Of a stretch of 64,000 nucleotides of DNA, positions 9,984 to 22,176 are shown one piece after another. Source of the DNA: Iris pallida. Its lineage: Eukaryota; Streptophyta; Magnoliopsida; Asparagales; Iridaceae. Each line of letters begins with the position of its first letter. Position 1 is the first letter of the stretch. The notes below the pieces were generated by a model, which was not told the origin of the DNA, searched no databases, and saw only the letters and a list, made by a program, of their open reading frames with translations. The DNA is taken from positions 1 to 64,000 of the forward strand of contig JANAVB010042363.1 of assembly GCA_029216955.1 (NCBI GenBank). Reading direction: 5' to 3'. A program made the position numbers and the translations under genes.

Positions 9984-11597
9984 CAGTAATACTGGTAATT
10001 CAAATTTTTCTAGTTCTTCTGCGTTGAATTCATTCTGGTCTCTTACAAATTTACAAAATTCTCCGTCAGAAAGTTGAAAGGAAACTTTTCCCTGACCGCA
10101 ATCTATGTTGGCCAATGTTGCAGTTAGCCAATCCATACCTAATATTATATCATAGTTGCTTGTTGGGAAAACGAGCAACCGGGTACGAAAAGCTCCTCCA
10201 CCCAATTTTATGGGGCATCTACTACATACCCGACTGACTTCTACTACTCCATTACCGGTGAAGACTTTTAGTGATTTAGGCAGCGGTTGGGACTCTATTT
10301 CACGTTGTGATATAAAAGAAGATGATATAAATGAATGAGTAGCCCCGAAATCAAATAATACTGATGCTGGATATGCAGAAATTAAAATAGTACCTGAAAT
10401 CACTTCTCCAGGAATATTTGCATCTTCAGCCCCCATCATAAACGTTTGTCCTTGCTTATTCCTCTTTTTGTTATTATTTTGGGCTTGAGCCGTCCGTTGT
10501 GCTTGTTGAAATTGATATGCCTGAGGAGCATAGGGCGGCCTGTACTGATTTCTATAAGTCATACCTGCTTGTGATGTAGGTGCCTGCATCATAGGTCGAG
10601 GTTGGGTTCCTTGAACTGGAGGTCGGTACCCTTGATTGAAACTTTCCGTGGTTGTTCCAGTTGCAGGCAACTGAGGGCATTGGTTGGTTGAATGATTTTA
10701 TGCTCCACATTTCAAACAAAGCCCCAATCTTTTCCTACATACATTTATTTTGTGGCCTGGTTTGTAGCAGTAATTGCAGATAGCGGATCTGTCTGGGTTG
10801 CCGTTCTGAGGACGCTTAGGTGGTCCTTGCCAATGATTTTTGTGGGACGGTGCTCCTTCCTCAAAAGTTCTCTTAGGTTGTGAAGACCGAAAAGGTTGTT
10901 CTTCCTTTAGGATCCTTTCTTGGTCTCGAGCAGCTTCTGTTGCTTCTGAAAATGTTTGGCACCGATAAGAGGCGACCCTACTTTTTAGTTGGGTTCCAAG
11001 TCCTTCTACGAACCTGGATATTTTTGTTTCTTCATCCGCTATCATGTTGGGGGCAAATCGACTAAGCCTGGAAAATTCTGCAACGTACTCGTCAACTGTA
11101 CGTCTCCCTTGTTTCAGGTAGTTGAATTGTCGTTCTAATTCTATCCGCGCTGACTTAGGATAGAATCTGTCTTCAAATTTCTTCTTGAATTTTGCCCATG
11201 ACATGTCCTCGTCAGAATCTTCTGGGTACTCGGCACTCCACTAGTATCCAGCTATGTCTTTCAGCTGGATGCGGATTGCTGGTACCATATCCTCGGGTTT
11301 AACTTTGGCAGCCTTCATTAAACCTTCAATGGTTCTCAGCCATTGACTCGCGTCCATCGCATTTTCAGTCCCTTTAAACTTGGGCGGCCTAAGATCCCTG
11401 AACTCTTTTAGGGTTTTATCCTTGGTGTTGTTTGAATTCTGCATTTGTTCTAGTATCATGGTATTTGTTGCATGGGCAGCATTGGCCTGTTGATTATTGG
11501 ATTCCAATAATTGCTGGAATAAACGGAACATGTCAGCCACGGTTGGCTCAGTTGATGTTTGAGGTGGTGGATTGTTTGATTGAGCATGATTGTCCAT
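9984..11597 (-). pseudogene. gag and protease of element 1
   Basis: The gag start is best placed at the ATG at 11597 (MDNHAQSNNPPP), one base-triplet after a splice-acceptor-like TTTTATTTCAG. The retrotransposon gag domain (FYPKSARIELERQF, FSRLSRFAPNM) is followed by a zinc knuckle (CNYCYKPGHKINVC) and a second partial one (CLKCGA), then a protease region with DFGATHSFIS where most relatives have DSGA. The D-F change may be inactivating. TAG at 11241-11243 and a stop at 10698-10700 interrupt the single frame. It is in the same frame as the RT region downstream. Confidence 0.85.
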
Positions 11598-11912
11598 ATC
11601 CTGAAATAAAAGACACAATTCCTCAGGGAATATTCGACTCACAATGTTCATTCATAACAAGGTGTACAGCAGAGCCATATATATTTCATTACAATGAGAG
11701 TATTACAAAATGTGGTTTCTTCTCTCAACTTCACATTTGTTTACATTCTTTTCATCTAACCTACTCATGTCACTCCACTTCCCTAAAATGTGACATTGTA
11801 TCTATCTTTATCTATCCCTACTTGTATACATATCTGCTGATTTCAAAATACCATACAGCAGACAAAAGAGAAGGATTCCTTCTTCACTGTACATACATTG
11901 GTTAGGTCTTTC

Positions 11913-12250
11913 TTATTCTATGGCCTCGATGAGGATTCTTTCCTCAGTGAGGATGTCAACTTCTGGATGGAGTCTTTCAAAGTCATCTAATGTACCCTCA
12001 TATCCATGTAGTCCGATGTAAATGCGGTTTGGGTCTCGAACATGCAGGCAGTAAGTTGTATTTTCATAATATACTTCGGCTCCGTCTTCGATGTCCCTGA
12101 TAATGGGACGCATGACTGCATAGAATACTTGGTAGACATGGATGTCGTACCAGTCGGGTGCGTTCCACATTAGTCTGGCATAGCGCTGGTATAAGTACAA
12201 AGTGTAATCACTCTCATCCCATTTCAAACTTGGCATAAATAGGTCCATAC
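11913..12250 (-). CDS. Leader ORF a of element 1, unknown duplicated domain
   Basis: An open frame of about 110 codons, best read from the ATG at 12236 (MPSLKWDESDY), ending at TAA 11913-11915. It is rich in aromatic and acidic residues. Its core matches ORF b at 12531-12845: MW, Y-x-V-x-Y, P-x3-DI-x-D-x3-VYY, GTL and PE-x2-IL occur in the same order. A splice acceptor (GAATGTAG, AG at 12251-12252) precedes it. Splicing from the GTATGT donor after ORF b to this acceptor joins both ORFs in frame. A GTATGT donor (11896) follows its stop. I do not recognise the fold or family, and such an ORF is not a standard part of chromoviruses. Confidence 0.5.
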
Positions 12251-12521
12251 CTACATTCATAATATTCTTAAGAAAAAAAATATTTACCAGGAATATAAAA
12301 TATAGGAAAAGCATATTTATTTATTGATAGCACAACATGTTCCTACTACATACATTCATATATTACATTTTTACTAAATACATTCATATTCCTCCTACAT
12401 ATTGGGGGTTCTAATACTTATTTTACATATCTCACTACATACATTCACACACACCCTTTACATAATTAAGGATCTAATATTTACATATCTATATTTATAC
12501 ATCATCTTCATTCTAGAGGGT

Positions 12522-12845
12522 CTAAATCCACATACGTCTTATGTTAAGGATCCTCGCCTCTGGGTATGCCTGCTTCCATTCTTCTAGTGTACCGTTACGT
12601 TCATTCTCCGGACCTTCAGAGGGTTCTGCCTTGATCAGTACATAGTAATGCACCGTATTATAATATACTTTTCTTTCATCTACGATATCTGTCACCACTG
12701 GGTATTTCAGCTCGTAGTGTACCCCATAGGCTTCTATCATTCCCTTTGGTGCTACTTTCCACATCTTCTTCACAAATGCATAATACTCGTCCATGCTATG
12801 GCTGTCATTATTTAGTCTTACGAAGGGTGCGAATCGGGGCATGAT
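12522..12845 (-). CDS. Leader ORF b of element 1, unknown duplicated domain
   Basis: ATG at 12842 (MPRFAPFVRLNN) opens 106 codons, ending at a stop at 12522-12524 if unspliced. An acceptor-like TTCTTGATGTAG ends three bases before the ATG and a strong donor GTATGTGG starts at 12535, so the coding exon may be 12845-12536. The domain is paralogous to ORF a (see there), with about a quarter of core residues identical by eye, and both begin MP. It lies in the element leader between a box conserved with the nested gypsy and gag, on the same strand as gag. No known function assigned. Confidence 0.5.
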   Translation of the reverse strand: MMPRFAPFVRLNNDSHSMDEYYAFVKKMWKVAPKGMIEAYGVHYELKYPVVTDIVDERKVYYNTVHYYVLIKAEPSEGPENERNGTLEEWKQAYPEARILNIRRMWI

Positions 12846-13045
12846 CTACATCAAGAATTTCTTGAGTCACTATCCATTTACTAGGATTAAATAGTTGGTT
12901 AGAAAAGAGGTAATCATCTACTAACTATTGATATTTTCTTCTCAGGGATTCCTAGAGTGTGATTGAGACTCGTAGTGCTCCCTATGATTCTAGAACCTAC
13001 GTTTTATCCGAACCTATGTTCTATCCTAGATTTTCCATTCTTGCT

Positions 13046-13063
13046 GACCTGTATGGGCCACCA
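13046..13063 (-). other. Candidate primer-binding site of element 1
   Basis: Minus-strand TGGTGGCCCATACAGGTC starts 11 nt after the LTR end. The same box, with one change, occurs 8 nt after the 5' LTR of the nested gypsy (38726-38743). It starts with TGG as needed to pair with the CCA end of a tRNA, and its complement folds as a plausible acceptor plus T-arm strand. I cannot name the tRNA. Confidence 0.35.
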
Positions 13064-14130
13064 CTTAAAAGACGTGTCACGTCCCGCTTTCCGGATGGAA
13101 GGGTGACGTCATAAACACATCCCCAGGCTACGAGCCGAAATCCGCGATTGTCGCCCGTAATCATCAGCAAAATAGAAGATACAAGAAATTTTCATGGTAT
13201 TAAAATATAGTGTAGCTATTATACAGGAAACTTTTCCAACAATACTATTACAGATTATTACAAAAGTAGATTTGTAGAATAACTACGATACTGCTGGCCA
13301 TAACTGTAGGTAGTCCAGACAGTTTACTCCTCGTTGTAGTGCGGCGATACTTCGGCGGAGGCGTCTTCTTCTTCTTCACCTAGTGAACAAATACTAGGTC
13401 GTTTAGAAAACGACGAGCAAGTCCTCAGCCAAGAACGATGAAAGTTAAACAAAATAAGGACTATGTAGTTTAGAAAGAAAACAGGGTATGCCAAATTGTA
13501 CTGCTATATATATATGTCTATATATATATATATATCTGCTTTAGTAAACATGAATGAAATCAACGTCCTACTCCATGAATAATAAGATTTCCGAGCTTCC
13601 ATTGAGCTTTTAGTAGGAATTGCTTTTCTTGAGCAATTAAGGACACTGCCTACCTATAATAGGCAGTGTTGGTTCTGGAGTAAGATTGAAATGAAATGCA
13701 GTTTTGAGAACAATACTCCGAATAATCCTCTAAATATTTCCCGTGAACAATTCCGTTAACCTGGGATCAGGCTGTGATTTCCGAGCCTCCCTTGGGCTAA
13801 AAAAATTATCTATTGATGTTACTGTCAAATAGATGCAATTGATTTCCGAGCCTCCCTTGGGCTAGTACACCCTAGTCGAAACTAGATGTACGGATTCACG
13901 AGATTTTTGAAATACTGATCAGCTTTTGTTATTTATGTTACGGGATATCTAGGGATATTCAGTTGTTCTCCCCTCCCAAATGCTTTCTTAGATAAGAAAG
14001 TTTCTAAAAATTTCTGAAAGTCAGAAATTTATCTATCTCCTAAATTTCTCAAAAATTTCGGCAGAGTCTCCTTTGTAATTAGGAGCCCCAAAAATTTACA
14101 AGAAACATATATATGATAAAAGAAAAAATA

Positions 14131-14242
14131 TGGGCTCGCCGACCCCTTCGGTGGAGCAACTCTCAACACCGGAACCACGCAAGTAAATAATTGGGCTCGC
14201 CGACCCCTTCGGTGGAGCAACTCTCAACACCGGACCACGCAG
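14131..14242. repeat. 61-bp direct duplication in the element 1 LTR
   Basis: TGGGCTCGCCGACCCCTTCG begins at 14131 and again at 14192; the two copies run almost identically through CAACACCGG and CCACGCA. Confidence 0.9.
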
Positions 14243-14419
14243 TTATAAAAGAACAAAAGGAACTGGGGACTTTTACCTGAGCAAGCAATAGTTACCTTTC
14301 CTTTGGCAATTAGTCGGGTCGCGGCTTGCTAAAAGTTTTGCAGTTTATCAAAATAGAGCAAATGTTTATCCAACTATACTAGTTAATATGCAAGACTTTA
14401 TAACATATATCTATATATG

Positions 14420-14425
<6 letters not shown>

Positions 14426-14491
<66 letters not shown>
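14426..14491. repeat. TA microsatellite
   Basis: An uninterrupted run of TA dinucleotides inside the element 1 LTR. Similar runs occur in the other gypsy LTRs of the window. Confidence 0.95.
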
Positions 14492-14494
<3 letters not shown>

Positions 14495-15740
14495 TGTAGA
14501 TAGTATAAAGAAAAATCAAATCAAACCAAAAATCTTCAATATCAACATTTTAATTTTTTGTGCGTGAAGTAGGAAAATGTAGAAAAGAGACTTATTTCTA
14601 AATATGAACACACAAAATTAAGTACTAAAATAGAGAAATATAGGGTCCTTGTACTTTTACCTTCCCGGCGTGCGGTCCAACTGTTCAGTTCTTACGTGTA
14701 TGTCAGACTTACCATTGGAGAGTCCCATATGTCCATATGCGTTCGTTTGTTCATGAAAAATTCAAGTTCAAAAGTTCATGTCCACAATTGAGAGTTCAAT
14801 AATTCATGTCCGCAATTTGATTCCTCTATTTGTGTCCAACGCATATACACTTATCCGTGATACGTCCAATTAATAATTCCAGTGCCTAAGTTTAACAAAT
14901 TTGAATTTCTTTGCCTACGTCTATCAAAATTGAACCTTTACTACAAATCAAACTTTGCAAAATTTTAAGTATCTCGAATTGGGTTAAATGCTACCAAAAA
15001 TTTCAGAATTTGAAATTTAACCATAATTAAAGATAATTTCATAACTTATATTCCAAATTATGAAGAAATGAAGGAATTAATATCTAATTATGAGACTTTA
15101 AATTTATAATTAACTTATACAATTTCCAATTCCTAGTATTACCAAAATTTTATCGAAAAAGAAAATTTGTAGGTTCTTAACTTAAAATTCAAAATTAAGT
15201 ATGAATTCCTAACTTATTCAGAATTAACTAGGATAATGAAAAAATTTTATTAGAGAAGAAGGAGGAGAAGAGGACTTGCCTTGGATTGGGAATGACCTAG
15301 ATTTCTTCATAAACCCTAAATTGAACCCAATAACAAAATAAATTGTGTTAGCAAATCTAGGTTTAATTTTAAGGAAAGAAAAGATTGGGGAAGGATGAGA
15401 ATTACCTAGGTTTTTTTTTTCTCCTTGGAAAATGAAGTGGAAGAGGAGGAGATGAAGAAAAGGGGTGGTGGAGATGGCCGGGGGGGGGGAGGGGGCGGCG
15501 GCGGCAGGCGGACGGCGGGCGGCGGCTGCGGTGGCAGGGGGTCGGGGCAGCGGCAGCAGGTGGTCGAGGGGGGGGGGGGGTCGGGTGTGTGAGTGTTTGG
15601 TTTTTTTTCTTCTCTCTTTCTTTCTTTGTGTGTGAGTGTGTGTTTATAAAGAGGAAAAAGGGGTAAGGGGGTGCTGTTGGTGTGTGTGGGTTTGTGTGTT
15701 GGGGGGTTGTGTGTGTTTGTGTGTGGGGGAGGGAAGAGAA

Positions 15741-15750
15741 TTATATAGAG
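15741..15750 (-). promoter_or_regulatory. TATA box of the element 1 LTR
   Basis: Minus-strand CTCTATATAA, with C/T-rich sequence downstream. Its position 100-215 bp from the LTR end fits a U3 promoter in a minus-strand element. Confidence 0.4.
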
Positions 15751-17820
15751 AGAAAAGGGGGTGAGGTGTCCCCCTTCCACACAAGTCCATAGGGACACAT
15801 GGGGGGGACACTTGGCCATCCTAGGGTTAGGGTTAGGGTTAGGGTATGACATGTCATGAAAAAAATAAATGACAATAATAATAACACTAATAAAAATAAT
15901 TATCATAATAATGATAATAATATTAATAATAATAATAATAGAAAAATAAGAGTATGACATGTACTAACAGTTCTATAAGTAAAGAAGAGTCATAAATGCT
16001 CCAAACACAAAAGTTATCTCATATAATAATAAGTCCAAGTACAAGTCTGAAATGTAAAACTCGATACAGGTCCAGTTACAAAATACATAGTCTAATACAT
16101 GACTACTCTCAAAAGTCTAAAGCAAATAAACAACTAGACGAGGTTTCTCGCAGGTACATCCTCGTAAGGCAAAGCCTGGTCCTCGGCAGTAAGTCCATAA
16201 TACGAATCACAGAGCAACTCCTCCTCAGTAAGCATACCTACAACGTTATCCTGTCAGGACGGGAGCAAGTACTGTTTCTAGCAAACTAATATACGAAACA
16301 TGAAATGAACAGGAATGTAATAAACTGGAATCATGGCACATCATAATCTATCATGGCAAGGACACATATGTTATAGAGACAGATGCATATGTAATATTTA
16401 AAACTGTAGCAAGTATGTGATCGACAATGGGTGTACAATATGCAGGGGCACATAATAACATGTACTTCCGTACAAGTGATAAGGCGATAGATGTACATAC
16501 GCACAAATTCGCTTTGAGATAAAGCCTACGGCGCAATATTCATATAAAATAAAACTTTGCTCGGTACATACGTACGGAGAAGAGGTCGTGATCACATACA
16601 CTACTAACAGTTTCCCTATAACCCAGATTCTAATCATGTGAGAGATATATAAAGACTGTTCTAAGTATGGTAGTGACTGAAAGTACAACATGTGAAGATT
16701 TAACTTGCTATCCCAAGGATCAGCATTTAACATGGTTGGATTCGCAGTTCATTGTTGTAACAGTATGTAAAGTTTGTAGAAAGTACTTGCCTTTAGCAAA
16801 GCAAAGCAGCGATAAAAATGCTATAGATGCCTGGTAACTCATCACTGTAGAAATAAATGCATAAACTTAGTTTTTACACTAAGTTAAATACTAAAACACT
16901 AGTGGTGCAACGCGACTTTCTAACTGAACACCTAGCCAAATGATGACTTTTGCATAGAAGACCAATGTGGGGTGACACAATACTCAAACTAACTTTCTAG
17001 GGTCGTTACACTAGTGCGGGGTGAGGTTCAATACGGCTAAAACGCAAAACAACACAAAAAGTTGCAAGTCGTAATTATTCAATAAATAAATCAAACTGTA
17101 CACAATGTTTCAACAATTTTTGAGATAGACAAAAAGCTCAATTTTGCATAAAATAAAGTACCAAAATAATCCTTGTTAATTATAGAAATTTATACTAATT
17201 TTTCTGGAATTTATAAACCCTCATAAATATTTATTAAAAATCAGCAAACATAAATATACTGAAAATGAGTTCTGTTTTCCTATTTTTATAAAATACCAAC
17301 AATACTTAATAAATGATGCAAAAATTATAATAAATTGTCTAAATTAATAGAGTATTTAAATATAATTTTTCCTAGATTTTTAAAGCAACTAAAATATATA
17401 TATATATATTCAAAAACAGCAAGCAACAGTTTTTAGAAATTAATTAATTAATTATTTACTATTTTTGTCCATGTATTCGAATTGAACCGAAGTCCAGATA
17501 CAGGACCCAGAGCCATGAATCAAGTCCAATATGACTTGTACAGACTCTGAATGTATTAGATACAATTGAGCCCAAAAATCCATGCTAGGCTTGGACATCA
17601 ATTGGTCATAACAAATAAAATACATGAATTTAAATAATAATAATATATTTTTAAAGTGGCAAAAATATTCAAGTCACAAAATTATATAATAAAATTAATC
17701 TTGTAAAATTTTACATAACAATATTTTGTATAAGGTAGAATTTTAAAATACATATATAAATGTATAACAACAATATTTATATATATACATATAAATATAT
17801 AGATATTTACATATATATAT

Positions 17821-18277
<457 letters not shown>

Positions 18278-18881
18278 AAACAAAAAGAAAACAAAAAAGA
18301 AAATAAAAACAGAGGGGGTGGGGGTTCGAACTCGGCCCAAGGGGGTCGGGTTCTTGGGCTCGGTCGGGCTGGCTAGGGGGTCAACCCGAGCTGTGTGTTA
18401 GGGGTAGGGTTTGAGTTAGATTTATTTAGGTTTAGGTGAATGGGTTTAAACCCGATAAAACTATCTCGGTGTCCTGACAGTTAAGGACACACGAGTCTCG
18501 TGTCCGTGCTATGCATGACACGCACGGGTCGAGTCTTTCGTGTCCAGACTTACCCCTAGGTTGCTCGTGTCCAGGCGAACGTCGTGCGTGAGTTCGAGAC
18601 ACGCACGACACAGTTTTTAGGGTGTTACTCACGTGTCCGGCGAACTGGGGGGTTGTCGAGTGTGCTGACGGCGGCTAGGGGCGTCGTGGATGCGACGCTC
18701 GGGTGGCGCTGCGTTCGTCTCGGCGTGGCGCGTCGAGTGGTGGCGGTGGTAGGCAGTGATGGTCGTTGTGGGGGGCGGTGCTGCACTCGCCGGAGTTAGG
18801 GTTAGGGTTTAGGCTCTCGTTGGGGACGAAGGGGTCGGGGTGGTCGAGGGTGAACTAGGGTTAGGGTTTAGGGTCTGGGGG

Positions 18882-18891
18882 TTATTTATAG
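18882..18891 (-). promoter_or_regulatory. TATA box of the element 2 LTR fragment
   Basis: Minus-strand CTATAAATAA, about 460 bp from the LTR end at 19351, supports the minus orientation of this fragment. Confidence 0.4.
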
Positions 18892-19351
18892 GGGAAGAGA
18901 AGGTCGGTTGGGGCTGTGGGCTGGCCGGAAATAGCGGGGAAGTCGGTGGTCGGTCGTCGGCAGCTGGTGGTCGTCGAGAGCAGTTGGGAGGAGAGAGAGA
19001 GAGAATGTGGCGGGGGGGGGGGGTAGGTAGGTTAGCAGCTAGGTCCTTAGGATTTAGGAATTTGCATAACAACCCCAAACCAAATAGTTTGCAAATATCA
19101 TTTGCAAACTCCTATTAAAACAATTAATTCATTTGCAAAACGATATTAAAACAAATTTAAATATTACAAAACGATATTAAAATAATTTAATTAACTAAAA
19201 AATGATATATTTTAACTTAAAAACTATTTAAAAATTATCTAAAAATTCTAGAAAAAATCCTAAAAATAATAATAAATTATTTTAAAGCTAAATATGTCAT
19301 TAGCAACTAATTAACACTAATTAAATTAAATTTGAAAAATAGGGACTGACA

Positions 19352-19943
19352 TTCCATGCTACCATCAAAGCGCGACAGCATAAGAATACAATTGGCCCTC
19401 TGATTGATGAAGAGGGGGGATCCCTAATGGAGGACCGCGCAATGGAGAACGAAGCCATCAGGTACTATACTGCTTTGTATAATCAGTCTGATTACAAAGA
19501 TGACTTTCGAAATATTGTATGTAAACGCATTGTAACAGCGGAGGGAAACAAAGTACTGCAGCGGGAAGTTACTCTAGAAGGGATCGAAGGTATAATTGTA
19601 GGTGCGGACCCAAATAAGTCCCCAGGACCAGATGGTTTCAATGCTGCTTTCTACAAGAGGCATTGGGGCCAGCTGAAATACCAAGTCCTACAGATAGTTC
19701 AAGACTACGTTCATACAGGAAGGCTCGTGAGGGAGATAAATCATACCTTTCTGACTTTAATTCCCAAAACAGAGGGCGCCACAACACTCGAAGATTTTCG
19801 GCCAATAGCATGTTGCAACTTCTTGTATAAAATTATCACCCACCTTATGTGTTTGAGAATGCAGGAGTTGATGCAGGGTCAGATATCAGACAACCAGTCG
19901 GCTTTCATTAAAGACAAGTCAATTGCTGAAAACTGCTTGGTAG
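19352..19943 (+). pseudogene. L1-type LINE ORF2, first part
   Basis: The reverse transcriptase region opens at FHATIKARQHKNTIGPLIDEE and continues through NKSPGPDGFNAAFYKRHW, LIPKTEGATTLEDFRPIACCN and LYKIITHLM to AFIKDKSIAENCLV. These are the N-terminal RT blocks of plant non-LTR elements, which copy their RNA at a nicked target. The endonuclease part is missing because the LTR fragment ends at 19351. The frame is interrupted at 19944 by an LTR insertion and resumes at 22408. Confidence 0.9.
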
Positions 19944-20813
19944 TGTCACTCCCCGACCCGGAATCCCCTGAATTATCGTCCTCGCAAGGAGCGTGATGCT
20001 GCACGAGCCTGGAGTTGCGCTCATGTAAGGCAAGATGACAAGTTGTCAAATGGTTATCTTTGAGTTGATATTAACAACAAAAGAAAAACAGAGTTTACGA
20101 AATAATTCTCTTTATTGATATTCGAACTGAGATTACAAAGGCTTTCAATAGCCCAACTAAATTTGCCAGGTTGGCTACAACACTCAGGTTCTCTCTTGCC
20201 CACAAAGGATTTCACCGTTTCATACATCATGCCTTCTATATCTCGGCCGTATCAATCATGTTGCATGTCCGAACGTCAATGTGATCGCACGCTTCAATAC
20301 GCTTTGGCATTCCAAGCCTCAACGCGTTCAAGCGAAGATTCGCCACGAGCAATCTATTCCCTGCACCCTGCATGAAAGCTGGTGGGGGATCAGTACGTTC
20401 GTCCTCGCATGTACTGACGAAAAGACCAACTTTCTAAACCAATATTTTAGTATTTATGTTCAATCATGCAACTTAGCTTATGATCTTGCTATGTTCTCCT
20501 TAGGGTCGATTTCATGGCATATTCGAAAGCATAAAGCATGTTATCATGACAAACATGTTATTCGAATTAAATAGGCAAGCAAGCAAGCAATCTCGTATTT
20601 GTTTCGTGGCACGACTTCTTACCAAGTCAACGCACTCGCCCTTGCACTGACACAATGTGAATACGCCTCATTCCTTTCCTGTCATGTTATAAGTGCTCTC
20701 TAAGTAGGATCTATGTGTGCGGGACACATACGTGCCTACACTTTCGACCCATCATTCCTTAACTATATGAAGTTCGTTGGCGTATCCGCGCCAGAATGAA
20801 CTAAAGGCGTTTC

Positions 20814-20846
20814 TTTTCTTTCTTTCTTTTCTCTCTTTCTTTTCTT

Positions 20847-20877
<31 letters not shown>

Positions 20878-20893
20878 TTTCTTCTTTCTCGAA
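20814..20893. repeat. TTTC/CT microsatellite
   Basis: About 80 bp of TTTCTTTC-type pyrimidine repeats within the solo LTR. Confidence 0.9.
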
Positions 20894-22176
20894 TTTGGGT
20901 AGCCCGACATTTCACGGGTTGGGTTGCTATCCCAAACAACCGAAATATACCGCGTGCCTACCATCATTTGCGGCTTTTCACATCTATAACCGGGAGCTAA
21001 TCGACTTTACAGATGTGCGCCTATCAAAGATTATATCCCTCCCAGGCCGAACGGTCCCGGTGCCCCGGTGTACCCGTTCGGAGGGAACATTCCGTGCACG
21101 AAAGATTATCACAATTATCTCAAGTCCATTCGACCGTGCAACGCCCTATTATTCAAACAACCAAACGTAATCTTGAGTCCGAGACTCAGACTTTATCATC
21201 TCGTATTTTTTTCATTAATTTTCTATGTTCTTACATTTCATACTTTGTTTCAATGTTCAATGGCATCATGCCTCAACTCAATGTTCGTCAACCGAACGAC
21301 CCGAAGGTCTCGAACACCTTTCGAGGCATCATGTCATATCCGACAGTTTCGCCACATTCATGCCACAACTGTATTCTTTCGACACATTTATCATCTTTCC
21401 TTCGCGTCGTGTACTTGCTGCACGCATCGAAGCCGTATTTCCATATTCTATGCCTTGGTGTTCAATGTTCGTGGCTTGCACGCTAGGGCGCTCGCCTATT
21501 GTCTTTCAATGTGCTAGTCTTCTAACTCGTGCACGAAGGCACGGAATGACTCGTGCACGAAGGCACTCGCCGAATACAGTTATCTCATGTTCTTACGGCT
21601 TGCGTACCGAGGCGCTCACCTTTACGATATCCAATATTCCATAGTGACTTGTATATTTGATGCACGTTTCATTTCAATTGTTCTAACTAGTGTTCGACAC
21701 ACACTATGATTTATCTCCCGATCGGACCACGCCCATGGCATCGATAGATTAACTTAACATACAATGATACATTCTTACTTAGGCATGAAGGAGTAAAAAG
21801 AAGAGTCAATCCTTCCACCTTGAGTCGATACGCCTTGTCGTTTCGCCGAGCCGATACGGCTCGATTTGATAACTTCGTTGCACGGCCAACTCTCCTGACT
21901 TAGCCATTCGAGCACTTCGTGCTTTATTGAATTATACGTCCGATTTGGCTTACCGTGCCCAAGTCTCAGCCCGTTGCGAGGCGAGGATTTGGTTTTACGG
22001 ACCCGTCGCGAATAAGGCAAAATGTCGACCTCTAATATTTCAGCGTAAACGTATAGCCTGCACATAAAATTAACTAAAATCAATACTTGCATCGATTCGG
22101 ACTTGTGCCTTGGTCGATTCGATTTCTTAGAATTTTTGACCCGATTCAACGCACTTATCCTTCGGGGTAATGCGAC

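Larger units (their letters stand above)
8162..15957 (-). mobile_element. Ty3/gypsy chromovirus-like element (element 1), left end missing
   Basis: On the minus strand the order is 5' LTR (15957-13075), candidate primer site (13063-13046), leader with two small ORFs, gag, protease, RT, RNase H and the start of integrase, where the Tat element cuts it at 8161/8162. The rest of integrase and the 3' LTR would lie left of the window. RT and leader resemble the nested element at 30456-42425, so I place it with Tekay/Del-type chromoviruses, although the chromodomain itself is not visible here. Confidence 0.8.
13075..15957 (-). repeat. 5' LTR of element 1 (about 2.8-2.9 kb)
   Basis: It starts TGTCACGTCCCGC next to the leader. 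The far end is uncertain: GTATGACA occurs at 15851 and again at 15957, and either gives TGTCA/TGACA ends. It contains a 61-bp duplication (14131-14242), recurring GATTTCCGAGCCTCCC segments (13588, 13776, 13841), a TA microsatellite (14426-14491), GC-rich and G-run stretches (15475-15760), a TATA box on the minus strand and three AGGGTT telomere-like units. Without the partner LTR, the boundary cannot be proven. Confidence 0.6.

Noticed and set aside
15406..15840. Proline-rich minus-strand frame in the element 1 LTR
   Set aside because: It follows G-run and GT-rich low-complexity DNA and spans the LTR promoter region.
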